Shown: positions 34,476 to 46,802 of the stretch, one piece after another
Position numbering within the stretch: position 1 is the first letter of the stretch
Layout: each line of letters opens with the position of its first letter
NCBI GenBank assembly: GCA_030063045.1
Contig: JAQSEB010000005.1
Location: 1,501,001-1,565,000, forward strand
DNA from: Pratylenchus scribneri
Lineage: Eukaryota > Nematoda > Chromadorea > Rhabditida > Pratylenchidae
DNA: 64,000 nt
Reading direction: 5' to 3'
Position numbers and translations under genes: made by a program
The notes under the pieces: model-generated
The model's database searches: none
Told to the model about the DNA's origin: nothing
What the model saw: only the letters and a program-made list of their open reading frames with translations

Positions 34476-35800
34476 TAAAAAATGATAAAAAATTTATCTT
34501 TAGGGTCCGAATTTTTTATTTAGGTTGCCAAAAAATTTTAAATTTTTTTTCTAAAATCAGATATAAAATTTCGGAAAATTTTAATAATTATAAAAATTCC
34601 ATTTTAAAAAAAAATTGAAGTCAAAAAATTTTAAATTATTAAAAATAAATTTAAGCCCAAAAAATTCGCAAAAAATTTCAAAAATTTAAGCCTAAAAAAT
34701 TCGAAAAAATTTTGGAAAAAATTTTTTTAAAAAATTTCCGAAGTCAAAAAATTCGGACTATTTTTTGCATTGTTCCTTTTCCTCAAGCCCAATTCCCATT
34801 TCAATGCTGATTTTGTCCCCCTTCCTTTGTGCCAACCTCCGTCCTCCATTTCCCTCCCAATTTTTCCTTCCCAATTATCCGGTGTGCAATTTCCATATTT
34901 CTCCTACCCCCAAACTGCCAAATTGCCAAATAAATAATTAACGTCATATAAATTGAATTCATTTATATTCTTATATTGGTTAACAAACAATTCTATTAGA
35001 ATGAGGAGAATTTTGATCTTGAGAAGTGGAAAGGCAATAAAGGGCCGTTACGGATGTCCAACTAATTGTCATTTAAAATAATTCATCAAGGACTGAGTTA
35101 ATTTTGATGATTTTGTTATGTAAAAATATTGATTAGAATTAATTGGCCAAAATTTTATGAATAAAATATTAAGACTGCCAAATACTTTGCAGCATTAAAA
35201 ATAACAAATAAAATGCAAATATTAAATTTTGAATAATTAATTTTTGAATGGATATATTAATATTCCAAATGCCATTTTTTTGCTCTTCAAAATGAATTAA
35301 ATTGGCCAACTCAATCAAAAGTTATGGCCTAAAAATATGTTGGCTTTAAAAAAGCTAACTGCCTTTCTCTTTGGATTAGATGAGTGGTGCCAGAGGGCAC
35401 AAGAACATTCTACCCCTTCTCATTTTCCTTTTGATTGGAACAATTGGAGTACAGTAATTAAAGGTAAAGTGAAATTTTGACAGCGGGCTGTGAATGATGC
35501 CATAGGGCAGATAAAAACGCTAACTACATTTGATCAAGAAAATTGTGGCCTTGCATTTTTTGATCATAACTTTACTAAAACTTAGCCATTTTTGATGATC
35601 TTCATAACATTTTGAAGAGCAGAAAAAACTATTAAATTGTATAAAAATTTTATGATCAGAATCATTTCTTGAAGAACTAAGAACAAAATACAAAAACAAC
35701 AGCTCAATTTTCGCCTATTTGACCGCTTTTTGGTCCTAATTTTTGTAATTTGTATCAAATCCACTAAATCTTTTTCTAATTAACTAATATCCTATATAGC
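34476..35800. other. No supportable gene
   Basis: AT-rich sequence with poly-A/T runs and low-complexity 'aaaaaattt' text at 34,480-34,760, then a pyrimidine-rich segment at 34,770-34,910. A hydrophobic - strand frame at 35582-35764 lacks a clear acceptor and is probably spurious. Confidence 0.5.
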
Positions 35801-35829
35801 TGGCTATACAATGATATAAAATATGCTAA

Positions 35830-36060
35830 ATTTAAAACTAATATTCACACACAAAATTGAATTAATTTGATGCGCACAATTTGGAAGCCCTTCAACAAAT
35901 AAATAAACATACTCGCGAGTGTATTCATTCAGCACACCAATATTCTCATGGATTTTAATCATTTCGCCTCCATTCTCTTCCATTTTAATATATCCATTCA
36001 ATGTTTTGTCTGTTGATTTTGTTCTTAATTTTACTATATAAAAAAGGCAAATTTCTTCGG
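35830..36060 (-). CDS. Possible orphan exon, reverse strand
   Basis: A - strand frame open over about 75 codons, entered after an acceptor-like TTATATAG (about 36,038), reads KLRTKSTDKTLNGYIKMEEN, then further acidic and aromatic residues (GEMIKIHENIGV, EYVYLFVEGLPNCAH), and could leave at T|GTGTGA. Its composition is protein-like, but I found no confident partner exons. It lies 0.4 kb beyond the 3' end of the PGAP1-like gene. I do not recognise it. Confidence 0.25.
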
Positions 36061-36472
36061 TCATCTTCCAATTTTTTTTCACCAATTTTGGCCACAAGAT
36101 GTCTTCGAATGTTGGCCAAAATCACAGTGCAGAAGAATTGTTCAAAATCACCCAAACCAAATGTTCAATTCGATTTTGGGAAAGGTCAAATGTATTCAGT
36201 ATTTTAAAAATATTTTTAGGATATACCTAGGTACCTTTTAAGTTGATTAGAAATATAATTTTGACAAAAAATTTAATAGATTTTCAATTTCCCTCACGCA
36301 CCCTCATACTTATTAATTAAATAATAAAAAACTAAAAGTATTTATAGAAATAGTAAATAATTTAATTTCCAATTTTTTTAGCTATTGAAAAATATTTTTT
36401 CTAAAATACAAAATTTTATCGTAATATTTGCATACAATAATATATTTTTATAACAATTTTATAAAAATTTAT

Positions 36473-39400
36473 TTATTCAGAAGAAAAAATGACCATGATA
36501 ATTAAAAATAATACATTGAAAAAGGAAACAATTTCCAGAGATATTTGAGATTGCTGATATACTAAAATTTTTGAAATGGCCAAAATGGTCAGAAATAATT
36601 GAAGTAAAATTAATTTGATTGGACAATTTGGGGCAAAAAGTTTGATTTTTTGGTTCAAAAATTCTTGGAAGCAAAAGACAAAAGTGAATATGATTAACAG
36701 TAAATTTGGGAGACAAAATGGATCAGGTGAGAAAAATTGTTCCCTAAATGTTGTACGATGTCCAATATCAAATATGAATGATATGTTGCCCAAATCAAGA
36801 TGTAATTTGAATGATTGAAGTAAAATCAAAATAGGAACAATTAAATATGGAATGATGATTACAAATTGGAACAATTGGAAAAACATTAATGAGCTAATCA
36901 AAATATGCTGCTGACCAAATCGATAGTGGAATTGCTGGAAAAAATTGGAAAAAATTAATATTTAAGATATTTATTATTTTAAGGTAATTTAGAATTTTTA
37001 ATTATAATTTTTGCTGAATTATTTGAAAATTTTAAAAATTATTAGAGTATCATTTTAGAAAATCGATTAAATTAAAAAAAAATGATTGGGAATTTTTACT
37101 CTTTAAAACCGAAAATAGGAGAAACCGAAACCGACTTTTTTTTTTGTCAAAAATTGAAAAAGCAGACTTTGTTGAAATTATTTTTAAAAATAATTTTTAT
37201 AGACCTGAATATTTATTGCAATGCATAGTGGCACCAATAAAAATGTTTTAAATGTTAGCAATGTGGACAAAAATATTGAGGCCAAAATTATTTCGTGGCA
37301 AATATTTAGCAGTCGCCAAATTAATGAATTTGATGAAGATTGCGGTAATGAAAATGTTGGGCATTTTAATTTTGAGCAGCAGGAGATTATTAGCAAATTA
37401 CAGAATAAATATAGGCCAGCAAAAGATAGAAAATCAATTAGACTGATTGCCGCCAACAGCAGTAAATCAAGCAATGATCTATATGAAAAAGTAAATAGTT
37501 ATCAAGATTAATCTCTCTGTCAATCTTTTCAATTTTGTTATTTGGGCATTAGAAAAATTTAAATAATTTTTTGTTATATTTATAAACTTTCCCGAAAGCC
37601 TATACCTGTATCGAAGAAAAGTTGAAACAATGAAAAGCAAAATAATTGCCAGCGAAAAAGGTAAAACAATCGTCCGCAAATTTGTTAATCGTACTGAAAA
37701 TATAGAGCTGAGCAAAATTGGTGTGACCAGAATAGAGGCAGGCAAAATTTGTCGATTTCGCTTTATAAACTGAAAAAAAATAATAAAATTGAATTAATTC
37801 ACAAAAGTAGCTCAATTTTTCCAAAATTTAATGTATTATTTGCTTCCCACTTATTAATATTCTTCACCTGCCTTAAATAAACATTTATTAATATTTTTTG
37901 CCTTCAAATCAGTCAGGCTTTTAGAATTAAAATAAAAAATTATATAATATTTTTTCTGAAATTTTAATCTACCGATTATGTCAAAATTTCTTAATTTTTC
38001 ACAATTTGATAGAATAAAATACCTTAAAAAATGATTGCCAATAATCAAGGGAAATTTCAATAGAATGCAGAGTACAATCATCATTGAGTACCAAAAAAGC
38101 TGAATCATTCAATGTTGCAGAATTGCTGGCATAAATTAACAAATGGGTGTCGAAGAGAGAGATGGATGACAAGTTGGCTTCCTCTGACATATCGGGCATA
38201 TCCGTCGATTTCAGTTGGCCATTAACAAAGAAAAAAGCCCGGCTTCTCTCTAAAAAAGCTACAGCAAGCCATTTCTCATTGGGCAAAATCTCTGGATTGG
38301 AATTTAAAATTAAAGTGAGGCACAAATTATTAATGGAAATTAAAATGAGGGAAAGGCCGGAAAATTTTCCTAGTTCATTTCAGATTATGAAAAAAAAATA
38401 TTTATTTTTTTCTCAAAAAATTACCACCTATGAAGGATGGATGGAACCATCAGCCATTTTAAAACTACCACCTATGAAGGATGGATGGAACCAACAGCCA
38501 TTTTTCAATGAATTGAATTTTATATTAAAAAATTAAATATTTTTGCTAATAAATTTAAGGGGGGATATTCCCACCTTGGTTTTTGCATTCATTTCTGAAA
38601 ATATCGACACGAAAAACGCCCCATTCCTTGTTGGATAAGATAAAATTTATTGGCACAAATGAAAGATGCTGCGGCTGATTAGTTCCATTCGATTGGGCAT
38701 GCCTTAAATTGAGTTGTTTTGATCCGAACAACATTTGTATTGTGGAAATGTTGACAATTTGTTCAATAACAATGCTGAAATCATTGGCCTTAAATGTTGA
38801 AAAGTTTATTCACTTATTAAAAATATTTTTCACTTCAAACCTTTGCCATTAAATTGGCTGGCGACTTTTCGGCTAAAATATTTCCAATTTGCTGATCCAT
38901 TCCAGTAATATTCCAATTGAAATTGAAGAAAACAAATTTTGAAAAATTCCCAAAGAAATATGCCTCATCTATTTTTGTATATTCAATTATGAAATTTGAT
39001 ATTCGTCTGAAAGATGTAATGAAATGAAAGAATTTGTTATTTAAAGGCTCAATTTACAAGATTTTGGTATATAATATTTTAGCAATTTAATTTTTTATTA
39101 ATTTATCAGTTCAATCAAGTTTCCCCTCTTTACATTTTGTTATAAATAAATATAAAACTATTTTCATATTTAATTTTTTATATTTAATAATATTATGTTC
39201 TTTTATGGCTTATTCTTCTAATTTCAAAAAGGGTGTGCTAATTTCTTACCTTAAGATTTACATTCTTTTGCCGAAAATTTAATAACTTTTTTAGTACTTG
39301 TTGGACCCACAAACCTTATTTATACCCATTATATAGAATTCATCAAGACATGACGATTGATTGATAATTGTTTGTCAGGGTTTGGCTCAAAACCAAAAAA

Positions 39401-42400
39401 GTGATAAACCAAAAACCAAAATAGGGTTTAAAAACGGTATAATATTTTGAATTTTGGCAAAGCGTGATAAATTAGACATCTCGAATAGCTATATTGAATG
39501 GTATAAGGTTCATACGAACTAGAGGATCTAGCATAAACTAGTCATCCAAGAAAAGCCGATCTTTCGGCAAAAGAATATAAATCTTTTCCACAAAAAATAT
39601 TTTCTCATTTCAAAAATATTTATTTAACAAAATTTTATCCTTCTTATAATTAATAAATAACCAAAAAAAACTCCCAAATTTGCAAACAGAAAGAATACCT
39701 CAATAAAGGGGAATGCTTATGAATAGCGTTATGGCCAATATGAACTAGGGTTCGGCGGTATCGGTATTTGGGGTCAAAGTCGGTAACGGTATTGGCCGGT
39801 ATCAGCCTACTCGGTATCCGGTATCGGTATTGGGTCTAGGGTCGGTAAACGGTATCGGTATTTGGCACTAGTCGGTATCGGTATTAGTCGGTATTTCGGT
39901 ATTTGATGAAAAAATGGCAAAAAAATTTTTAAAAATCATTTTTTTCTTTCAAAAATCAAAAATTTTTGTTACAGCGAAATAAAAATTAGCTTCATAAAAG
40001 ATTTAAATTTGACTGAAATTTTCACTTTAAAGAAAAAAATTTTAAAAAAATTTAAAAATTTGGCCAAAAATGCCATTTTATGGGGTGCTTGTCAATACCG
40101 ATTAATACCGAGTTGGAAAATCGGTAACGGTATTACCGGGGTCGGTAGCGGTATTAGCAAAATCGGTATCGGTATTGGCCAGACCCCGGTATTTCGGTAT
40201 TAATACCGACCGGTATCCCGATACCGCTGAACCCTAATATGAACATGCCCATCCAAAGCCTCGATTCCAATAGAATATTGCCGATTGCCACCGCCTCTGG
40301 GAATTGTCGTCCAATCCTCATCAATTATTCTGTCACCAAGGCCCGAATGGAATGAAATGATTGGCACTGTTGGCACATTCTGATTCAATTTGTCCATCAA
40401 ATTGACAAAAGATGCATCGAAATAGAATGCTGAAATTTAATAATATTTATTATTTGGATCAGTATTAATTTACCCAAAATAAATTCAGTAATTAACCCAA
40501 ATGTTTTCATATTTAAAAATAATATTATTTTGAGGCCATATAACTTGGCCAAATCAAGCTTCATTAAGATTCTCGTCCTACCTAGCCCTAAACCCATCCT
40601 GGCCCTAAACCTAACCTTAAACCCTAATTAAATGACCTCAAAAATATATTTTCGACACGAGAGATTTTGTGTAAATTAAAATTATCCCATTTATTCTTTT
40701 TTAAATTTTTTTATTTAATTTTTTTTATTCTTCTGATTTATTTTCTTCATAAAATTTACGAGCTTCAGCGATGGGCGAGGCTAATGTAATCAAAAATGCC
40801 ACATTTGTTTTGGCTTCATTCGAATCGATCAAGGCGAGTTTGGCCGAAACGCCACCCATTGAATGGGCGAAAAGTATAATTTTGAGTTGAGCAGGAAGAG
40901 GAGAACAGAATTCAGAGTGAAAATTATTTGGCAAACTTAAAATAAAATTTTAAAAAATAAATATGAATATTTCTTGAACCCTTTTCTGTGAATATAGCCG
41001 ATTGCTTGGGCAATAAAGGCAGATTGTTCCATAATTGTATCGGTATCATAGGCGGTTGGCTCCTGTTAATTTAATTTTTTAAAAATTTCGATCTAAGATT
41101 TCAGTTTAGTAATTTTGAGAAGGAACAAAAAAATTGGCTTTTATTAAAATGTGAATAGTAACTTCAATTAATTTACAATATTATAATAAATTTACCAAAT
41201 ATAATTAGACTTCATTCTAAAAATAATCGCTTTAAAATTTAGCTTTGACTAATGGCCTCAAAAATTAAATTATTTTTTTTAGTAAAATCCATTCATCTTT
41301 GTCTTCAGATTTATTCGTTCCTAAATTTACCAGTTTTCCCAAAAATTATTCATATGATTCTAAGCTATAAAAATAGTATTTTTCCATCGTTTTAGAACAA
41401 TAAATTAAAAAATAAAATCAAAAAAGAAAATCCAAATCTGACTGATAAATGCCAATTTATATTATAAATATTTTAAAATGAAAACAAATATAAAAAAGGA
41501 AACCAACATGCTCAAAATCGAAAGCAAAGAAATGGAAATTTCTTGAAGCGGTCTGGAACAGGAGATGGGCGATAATTAAATGTAAATCATTGAAGGAGGC
41601 ACCATTGCCTGGAACAAAAAGAATTGACACTGCCGACAATGTGATATTGGGCCTGAAAAAAGGAGGAGATGTAGAAAATGAAAATGAACAGTGGCAAAAA
41701 AGATGCGGCGGTAATTTTGCCAATTAAATAATTTTCACCATTTTATAGATTTTGTAAAATTTTGCTTTTTTTTGAATCATTTCTCAAGAGTAGAATTATA
41801 AATATTTTCAGTTTATTTATTTATTCTAACCGAATTAATTTCGTCTTTTTTCGGTCAAATTCTATTTATTAGCATAAAATTTTTTCCAGTTTTTTTTTTC
41901 ACTGATTAACCACAAAAATTTCTTTATTTTATGTATAAATATTCCTAAAAAAATCAAAAGAAAATTTTATGCAATGTTTAATTATCATATATCCTGGCCA
42001 AATTAAAGCCAAGATCCTATTGAAGATAAGATAAATATATTTAGAAAAATAATTGGATCAATTGAAAATCTGTATAATTTCTGAATAGAAAATATTATAA
42101 ACGAATTTGTCATAGTTTGAATTAAATTAATATTTTAATGGTCTTTTTAATGTCCTCCTTGGGATTTTTAGCCTGAATTTGGATTTTGTTTTACCCCAAT
42201 ATTTTAATTATTCTGACGAACCATTCTATTGTTCCATTTACTATGGCATATTGCACCAAATAATGTAAAGATCGGCCGCCTACTTTCGATGGTTGCCTCA
42301 AAATTGGAGCCCTGAAAATATTAAAGTATTTAAGTCAATAATTCAATTTTTCTTACCATTTTGAACAAGAAGTCCTACATGGTTCATCTTCATCACATGG

Positions 42401-42583
42401 CATTATAGATGCATATTTTTTGCATAATTTCATGTGCTGCAGTACATATTCTTTTTCAATTATTTGATTATAGGGAAATGAAGATGGCAAAATTGTTGAT
42501 GATAGTGATGTTGTTGGAATTGGAAGTTGAAAAATAAAAAACAATAAAAAATAATATTGGCCGAACATAAATGCAAAAGCCAT
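36473..42583 (-). CDS. PGAP1-like GPI inositol-deacylase, 12 exons, one exon split by a transposon
   Basis: Exons on the reverse strand: 42583-42357, 42311-42195, 41652-41508, 41062-40980, 40935-40760, 40429-39699 (with the insertion), 39006-38841, 38788-38575, 38291-38023, 37769-37606, 37478-37205, 36934-36473. With the inserted element and one target copy removed, all phases fit and give about 842 aa (human PGAP1 is about 920). Evidence for the family: an N-terminal hydrophobic segment, then VSILFVPGNGASFNDLH, the lipase elbow LFAHSMGGVSAKLAL (nucleophile Ser about 216; the usual Gly of GHSMGG is Ala), LITLASP, and PIISFHSGLGDRIID. The last three exons are a multi-spanning hydrophobic C-terminus. 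PGAP1 removes the inositol acyl chain from GPI anchors in the ER. Confidence 0.9.
38420..38505. repeat. Two tandem copies of a 44-bp unit
   Basis: The unit 'accacctatgaaggatggat' plus 'ggaacca' and 'cagccattttt' occurs twice in direct orientation, in the intron between PGAP1-like exons 8 and 9. Confidence 0.7.
39300..39545. mobile_element. Palindromic element copy, degenerate (PGAP1-like intron)
   Basis: The left part has 'gacccacaaaccttattta' and 'gaattcatcaagacatgacg'. The centre has 'aaaacggtataatattttg'. The right part has 'attgaatggtataaggttc'. It matches the long-arm family but has lost its terminal parts. Confidence 0.6.
39746..40236. mobile_element. hAT-like MITE, 491 bp, TSD ATATGAAC, inside a coding exon
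   Basis: The terminal inverted repeats are TAGGGTTCGGCGGTATCGG on the left and the complement of TAGGGTTCAGCGGTATCGG on the right (one mismatch). Identical 8-bp flanks ATATGAAC lie at 39738-39745 and 40237-40244. The interior is made of 'cggtatcggtatt' repeats around an AT-rich core, with no transposase. Insertion plus duplication adds 499 bp to PGAP1-like exon 6 and shifts the frame; deleting them restores a continuous in-phase exon of 232 nt. Confidence 0.93.
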
Positions 42584-43850
42584 GAAAACTTGGCTGAATC
42601 TTTTAAATTTAAGGGGAATTATTATTAAATTTCTTTAATAAAATTTTGAGGGAAATGTTAAGGGTAAATCGTTAATTTGTGGACATTTTGAACAAATTAT
42701 AGCGGATTTAGTGGAGCTTTGCTTTCGAGAATTAAGAAAATTCAATAATTTTTTAAATACACTCGCAAGAGCAATGGGTTTTCAAAATTTAGACTGGAAA
42801 ATTATTAGAGATGTGGTTTTTTTAATAGAGCATTATGGTACACAGTAAATGAATATATAATTGAAATGGTATTGAAATGGAATTGAAAATATAATTGAAA
42901 TTAAAAATTAATTTTAATAAGCAACATTGATTCGTCATCACTCATCATCGATTGTGTTTTTTTACGACTATCGATTTGTAATTGCTTATTCATTTAATTT
43001 AATTTAATTTCCTTCATTCATTTTTCCAAAATCATTCAATTTAATAATTTTGATTAGCATACAATTCTCGGTTCTCGCGCATAAGAGAATTTTAGGCCGC
43101 TCAAACCTTTATGAGATCAAACCAAATTTCCCTATTTTTCCGAATAATTTAATGAATTTATTTATGATTGTACAATTTAAGGTGTTATTAAATTCGAATA
43201 TTTCAAATATTGCCTAGGTCTTAAGATTTCTAAAAATTTGAATCATATTGGATGAAGGAATTTTAACGGAGAAGAGATAAAAAATAATTGATGGAGATCA
43301 AATGATGGGGACTGCATATTTTTGCAATGTGAAAATGCTAGATTCCTTCCACACACAAAATAAAGCATTTCACCCAAAGTCGGCTGGCACTTTATTTGGA
43401 AAAGAAACAAACCAAATTGATCGACTTTTTTGAATGATATTGCTGTGGGGTGAATTGACTACTGCTGCTGAATTGGACATCGACGGAATTGGACTAATTT
43501 TTCTGTGTCCCGCAGTAAATTTTATTTCAATGGCCATAGTTGATAGAGATAATCATTTCATTCATCCAGCCGACAAACTATTTTACCTATTCCATTAACT
43601 CTCATCCCATCGTCCATCAATAGCAATTTGTGGCCAATTAAACGATGTTTCTACCTTTTTTAAATTTTTCCTATTCAGTAATCCTTTTTTATCAGCTAAA
43701 CTAAAAAAGATCGATAATGGTTAGAAACTGGTTTTGGTTACAATAAATTTTTAGCTAAATTCCATCGACATCAATTCAAATTTGAAATAATATTTAACTT
43801 TGGTTTAAAAAAAGGAAAACCAAACCATTTAAAATACACTTTTAATTTTC
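42584..43850. other. No supportable gene
   Basis: AT-rich sequence upstream of the PGAP1-like start codon with no conserved frame. The promoter of that gene should lie here (reverse orientation), but no core motif stands out. Confidence 0.45.
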
Positions 43851-43854
43851 GGTG

Positions 43855-45240
43855 CTGTGGCTTTTGTTAAAAAATGCAAATTTGTTGCATTTGTTAAAAA
43901 AAGTGCAAAATTGTTGCGTTTGTTAAAAAATATGCAAAATTGTTGTGATTGTTAAAAAATATGCAAAATTGTTGTGATTGTTAAAAAATATGCAAATTTT
44001 GTTGTGATTGTTAAAAAACATGCAAATTTTGTTGTGTTAGTTAAAAAAATGCAAAATTTTTTATAATATATGTTATGGCAAAAGTGGAACTCGGCATAAA
44101 GGAGGAGATTACCAATGAAGGAGGAGGGGTGCCATTGATGAAGGGGGAAATGCCATTGAAGGAGTGAGCATGCCATTGAATGAAGATGAGTGCCATTGGA
44201 CGAAAGGAAGTGCCATTGATGAAGGGAAGCGCCATTAGTGAAATGGGAGTGCCAAGGGATTTTGACAGCTTTCTGTAGAAGGAGGCTAACATTCTAGAGG
44301 GATAGCGAGCGATGGGAATGCCGTGGCGACATCCTGGCTGTGAAGGTAGGTATTGGGTGGGTGCGCCAAGGCGATATATTCTGCCAGTGAAGGCGAGCAT
44401 TGGAGGTAAGGCGATATTCTGGCGTTAAAGAAATGGTTCAAGAGAGCATCAGAATTTGTCCACTTGATATTCGCCTACACTTCCAGAATTTTGCCTCGGC
44501 ATCCTGATTCTCTCCTCCACCCTCACATTATGTTAGCCTCCTTCTACAGAAAGCTGCCAAAATCCTTTGGCACTCCCCTTTCACTAATGGCTCTTCCTTT
44601 CGTCCAATGGCACTCATCTTCATTCAATGGCATGCTCACTCCTTCAATGGCATTTCCCCCTTCATCAATGGCACCCCTCCTCCTTCATTGGTAATCTCCT
44701 CCTTTATGCCGAGTTCCACTTTTGCCATAACATATATTATAAAAAATTTTGCATTTTTTTTTAACTAACACAACAAAATTTGCATGTTTTTTAACAATCA
44801 CAATAAAATTTGCATATTTTTTAACAATCACAACAATTTTGCATATTTTTTAACAATCACAACAATTTTGCATATTTTTTAACAATCACAACAATTTTGC
44901 ATATTTTTTAACAATCACAACAATTTTGCATATTTTTTAACAATCACAACAATTTTGCATATTTTTTAACAATCACAACAATTTTGCATATTTTTTAACA
45001 ATCACAACAATTTTGCATATTTTTTAACAATCACAACAATTTTGCATATTTTTTAACAATCACAACAATTTTGCATATTTTTTAACAATCACAACAATTT
45101 TGCATATTTTTTAACAATCACAACAATTTTGCATATTTTTTAACAATCACAACAATTTTGCATATTTTTTAACAAACGCAACAATTTTGCACTTTTTTTA
45201 ACAAATGCAACAAATTTGCATTTTTTAACAAACGCAAACG
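43855..45240. mobile_element. 1.4-kb palindromic element with tandem-repeat arms
   Basis: The left arm (43,866-44,060) has about six units of 'tgcaaaattgttgtgattgt' with 'taaaaaata'. The right arm (44,750-45,230) has about fifteen inverted units at 30-bp spacing ('aacaattttgcatatttttt'). Inside them, 44,080-44,290 and 44,530-44,720 form a second inverted repeat ('gaggagattaccaatgaagg' and its complement, plus 'gccattgatgaaggggg'). The central 44,300-44,520 is unique. Frames such as MASFYRKLPKS on both strands are products of the palindrome. No transposase is present. Confidence 0.85.
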
Positions 45241-45429
45241 CACGTAATTTTCTTAGTCTTTCCCATTTCCAATCCTCTCGACAATATTTTTTAACTCTCC
45301 CTCTGAAAACCGAGAGAAATGTGACCACCCCCGGGTGATCAATATCAATCTCAACAAATAAGGGAGATGACATAGGAGGAAGCTGGCATAAATTTTCCAT
45401 TCCATGCATAAAATTCTTCGACGCTTGGA

Positions 45430-45890
45430 AAAATAGCAAAACAGATTTGATCGGAAAAAGATGGAACAAAAATTGACTGGGCCATTTGTTTTTTCCTTCA
45501 CATTTTCCGATTTGATCAAAAAATGACCTAAAACCGGACTGATCGGAAAAAGATGGCAAAAAAATTGACTGGGCCATTTGTTTTTTCCTTCACATTTTCC
45601 GATTTGATCAAAAAATGACCTAAAATCGGACTGATCGGAAAAAGATGGCAAAAAAATTGACTGGGCCATTTGTTTTTTCCTTCACATTTTCCGATTTGAT
45701 CAAAAAATGACCTAAAATCGGACTGATCGGAAAAAGATGGCAAAAAAATTGACTGGGCCATTTGTTTTTTCCTTCACATTTTCCGATTTGATCAAAAAAT
45801 GACCTAAAATCGGACTGATCGGAAAAAGATGGCAAAAAAATTGACTGGGCCATTTGTTTTTTCCTTCACATTTTCAGATTTGATCAAAAC
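45430..45890. repeat. 92-bp tandem repeat, nearly five units
   Basis: Near-identical units spaced exactly 92 bp apart contain 'ttgactgggccatttgtttt', 'ccgatttgatcaaaaaatga' and 'ggactgatcggaaaaagatg'. The reverse frame is open across several units (MAQSIFLPSFSDQS...), but 92 is not a multiple of three and the frames rotate, so I do not call it coding. Confidence 0.93.
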
Positions 45891-46802
45891 ATTTTGGAAT
45901 AATGCTGTTGATGAAGGTGAAGGCTGAAAAGGTAGCTGGTAATCAAGATTATTTCAATTCTTGATGTGTTATTTTAAACTTCGTAAAGTTGGATTCCTCT
46001 TAAGTTATATTTCGTTATTCGTGGCCATTCTTTTGACCTATAGTCAACTCAACAGCGATACACCATTTTGAGAAAAAAATTATTTTATTTATTAATGTAC
46101 TCATAATATTAGTGGGCGAATTTTTAGGTCAAAAATGACAAAATATGTGTATATTTTTTATCGTAAAATTTGTCAAAAATATTTATCTCAAAATAATATA
46201 TGATTTTTGGTTTTTTTTTGAATTTTTTAATTAAATTTTCACCGAAAGATGACAAAATAGATAAAATTGGAACTCAAAAATATGAAATAAAAATGCTCAA
46301 AAACATTTAGTTTCTCTGCTTTTCTCATCAAATATATCAAAATATAAAAATGCAGTTCTTTTAAATAATCATTTTTCATTTTATATTTATTAACTTCATA
46401 ATAAAATTAATAAATCAATTATTTCAAATTAATTTCATTTAAGTAAAATTTTCTTTCAAAAAAGCCTCATATCGAACATTAGTAATTCCACCAATTCCAT
46501 TTTTTTTTGTTGATCTCGCCTGCTATTATTGAATTGATTCAAGAATCGGAAATTGAACAAACCAATTGCTTTTCAGCAGCAGAATTTGCTTCTTCTCTTG
46601 CTCTTTTTGTTATGTTTGATGGGAAGGAGCAGCCGCTTTATCCACAAAAACTTTTTTCCCATTCTACCCTTTTCCTTCATCGAGCAGCCAATTTCCAGTT
46701 TCCACCCTCAAAATAAATCCCACGTCCACATTTTATACTCTCATAAATTTTATTATTATTATTTTTTATATTTTTAGTTGATTCTTCTAATCATCATTGG
46801 CC

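Noticed and set aside
35582..35764. Hydrophobic reverse frame that could extend the PGAP1-like C-terminus
   Set aside because: The PGAP1-like gene already ends with a stop at 36473 in an in-phase exon, and no acceptor links this frame to it.
44041..44694. Frames on both strands reading MASFYRKLPKS and similar
   Set aside because: The identical peptide from both strands shows that they come from the palindromic element, not from genes.
45140..45853. Reverse-strand open frames reading MAQSIFLPSFSDQS
   Set aside because: They are by-products of the 92-bp tandem repeat; the frame rotates from unit to unit and there are no gene signals.
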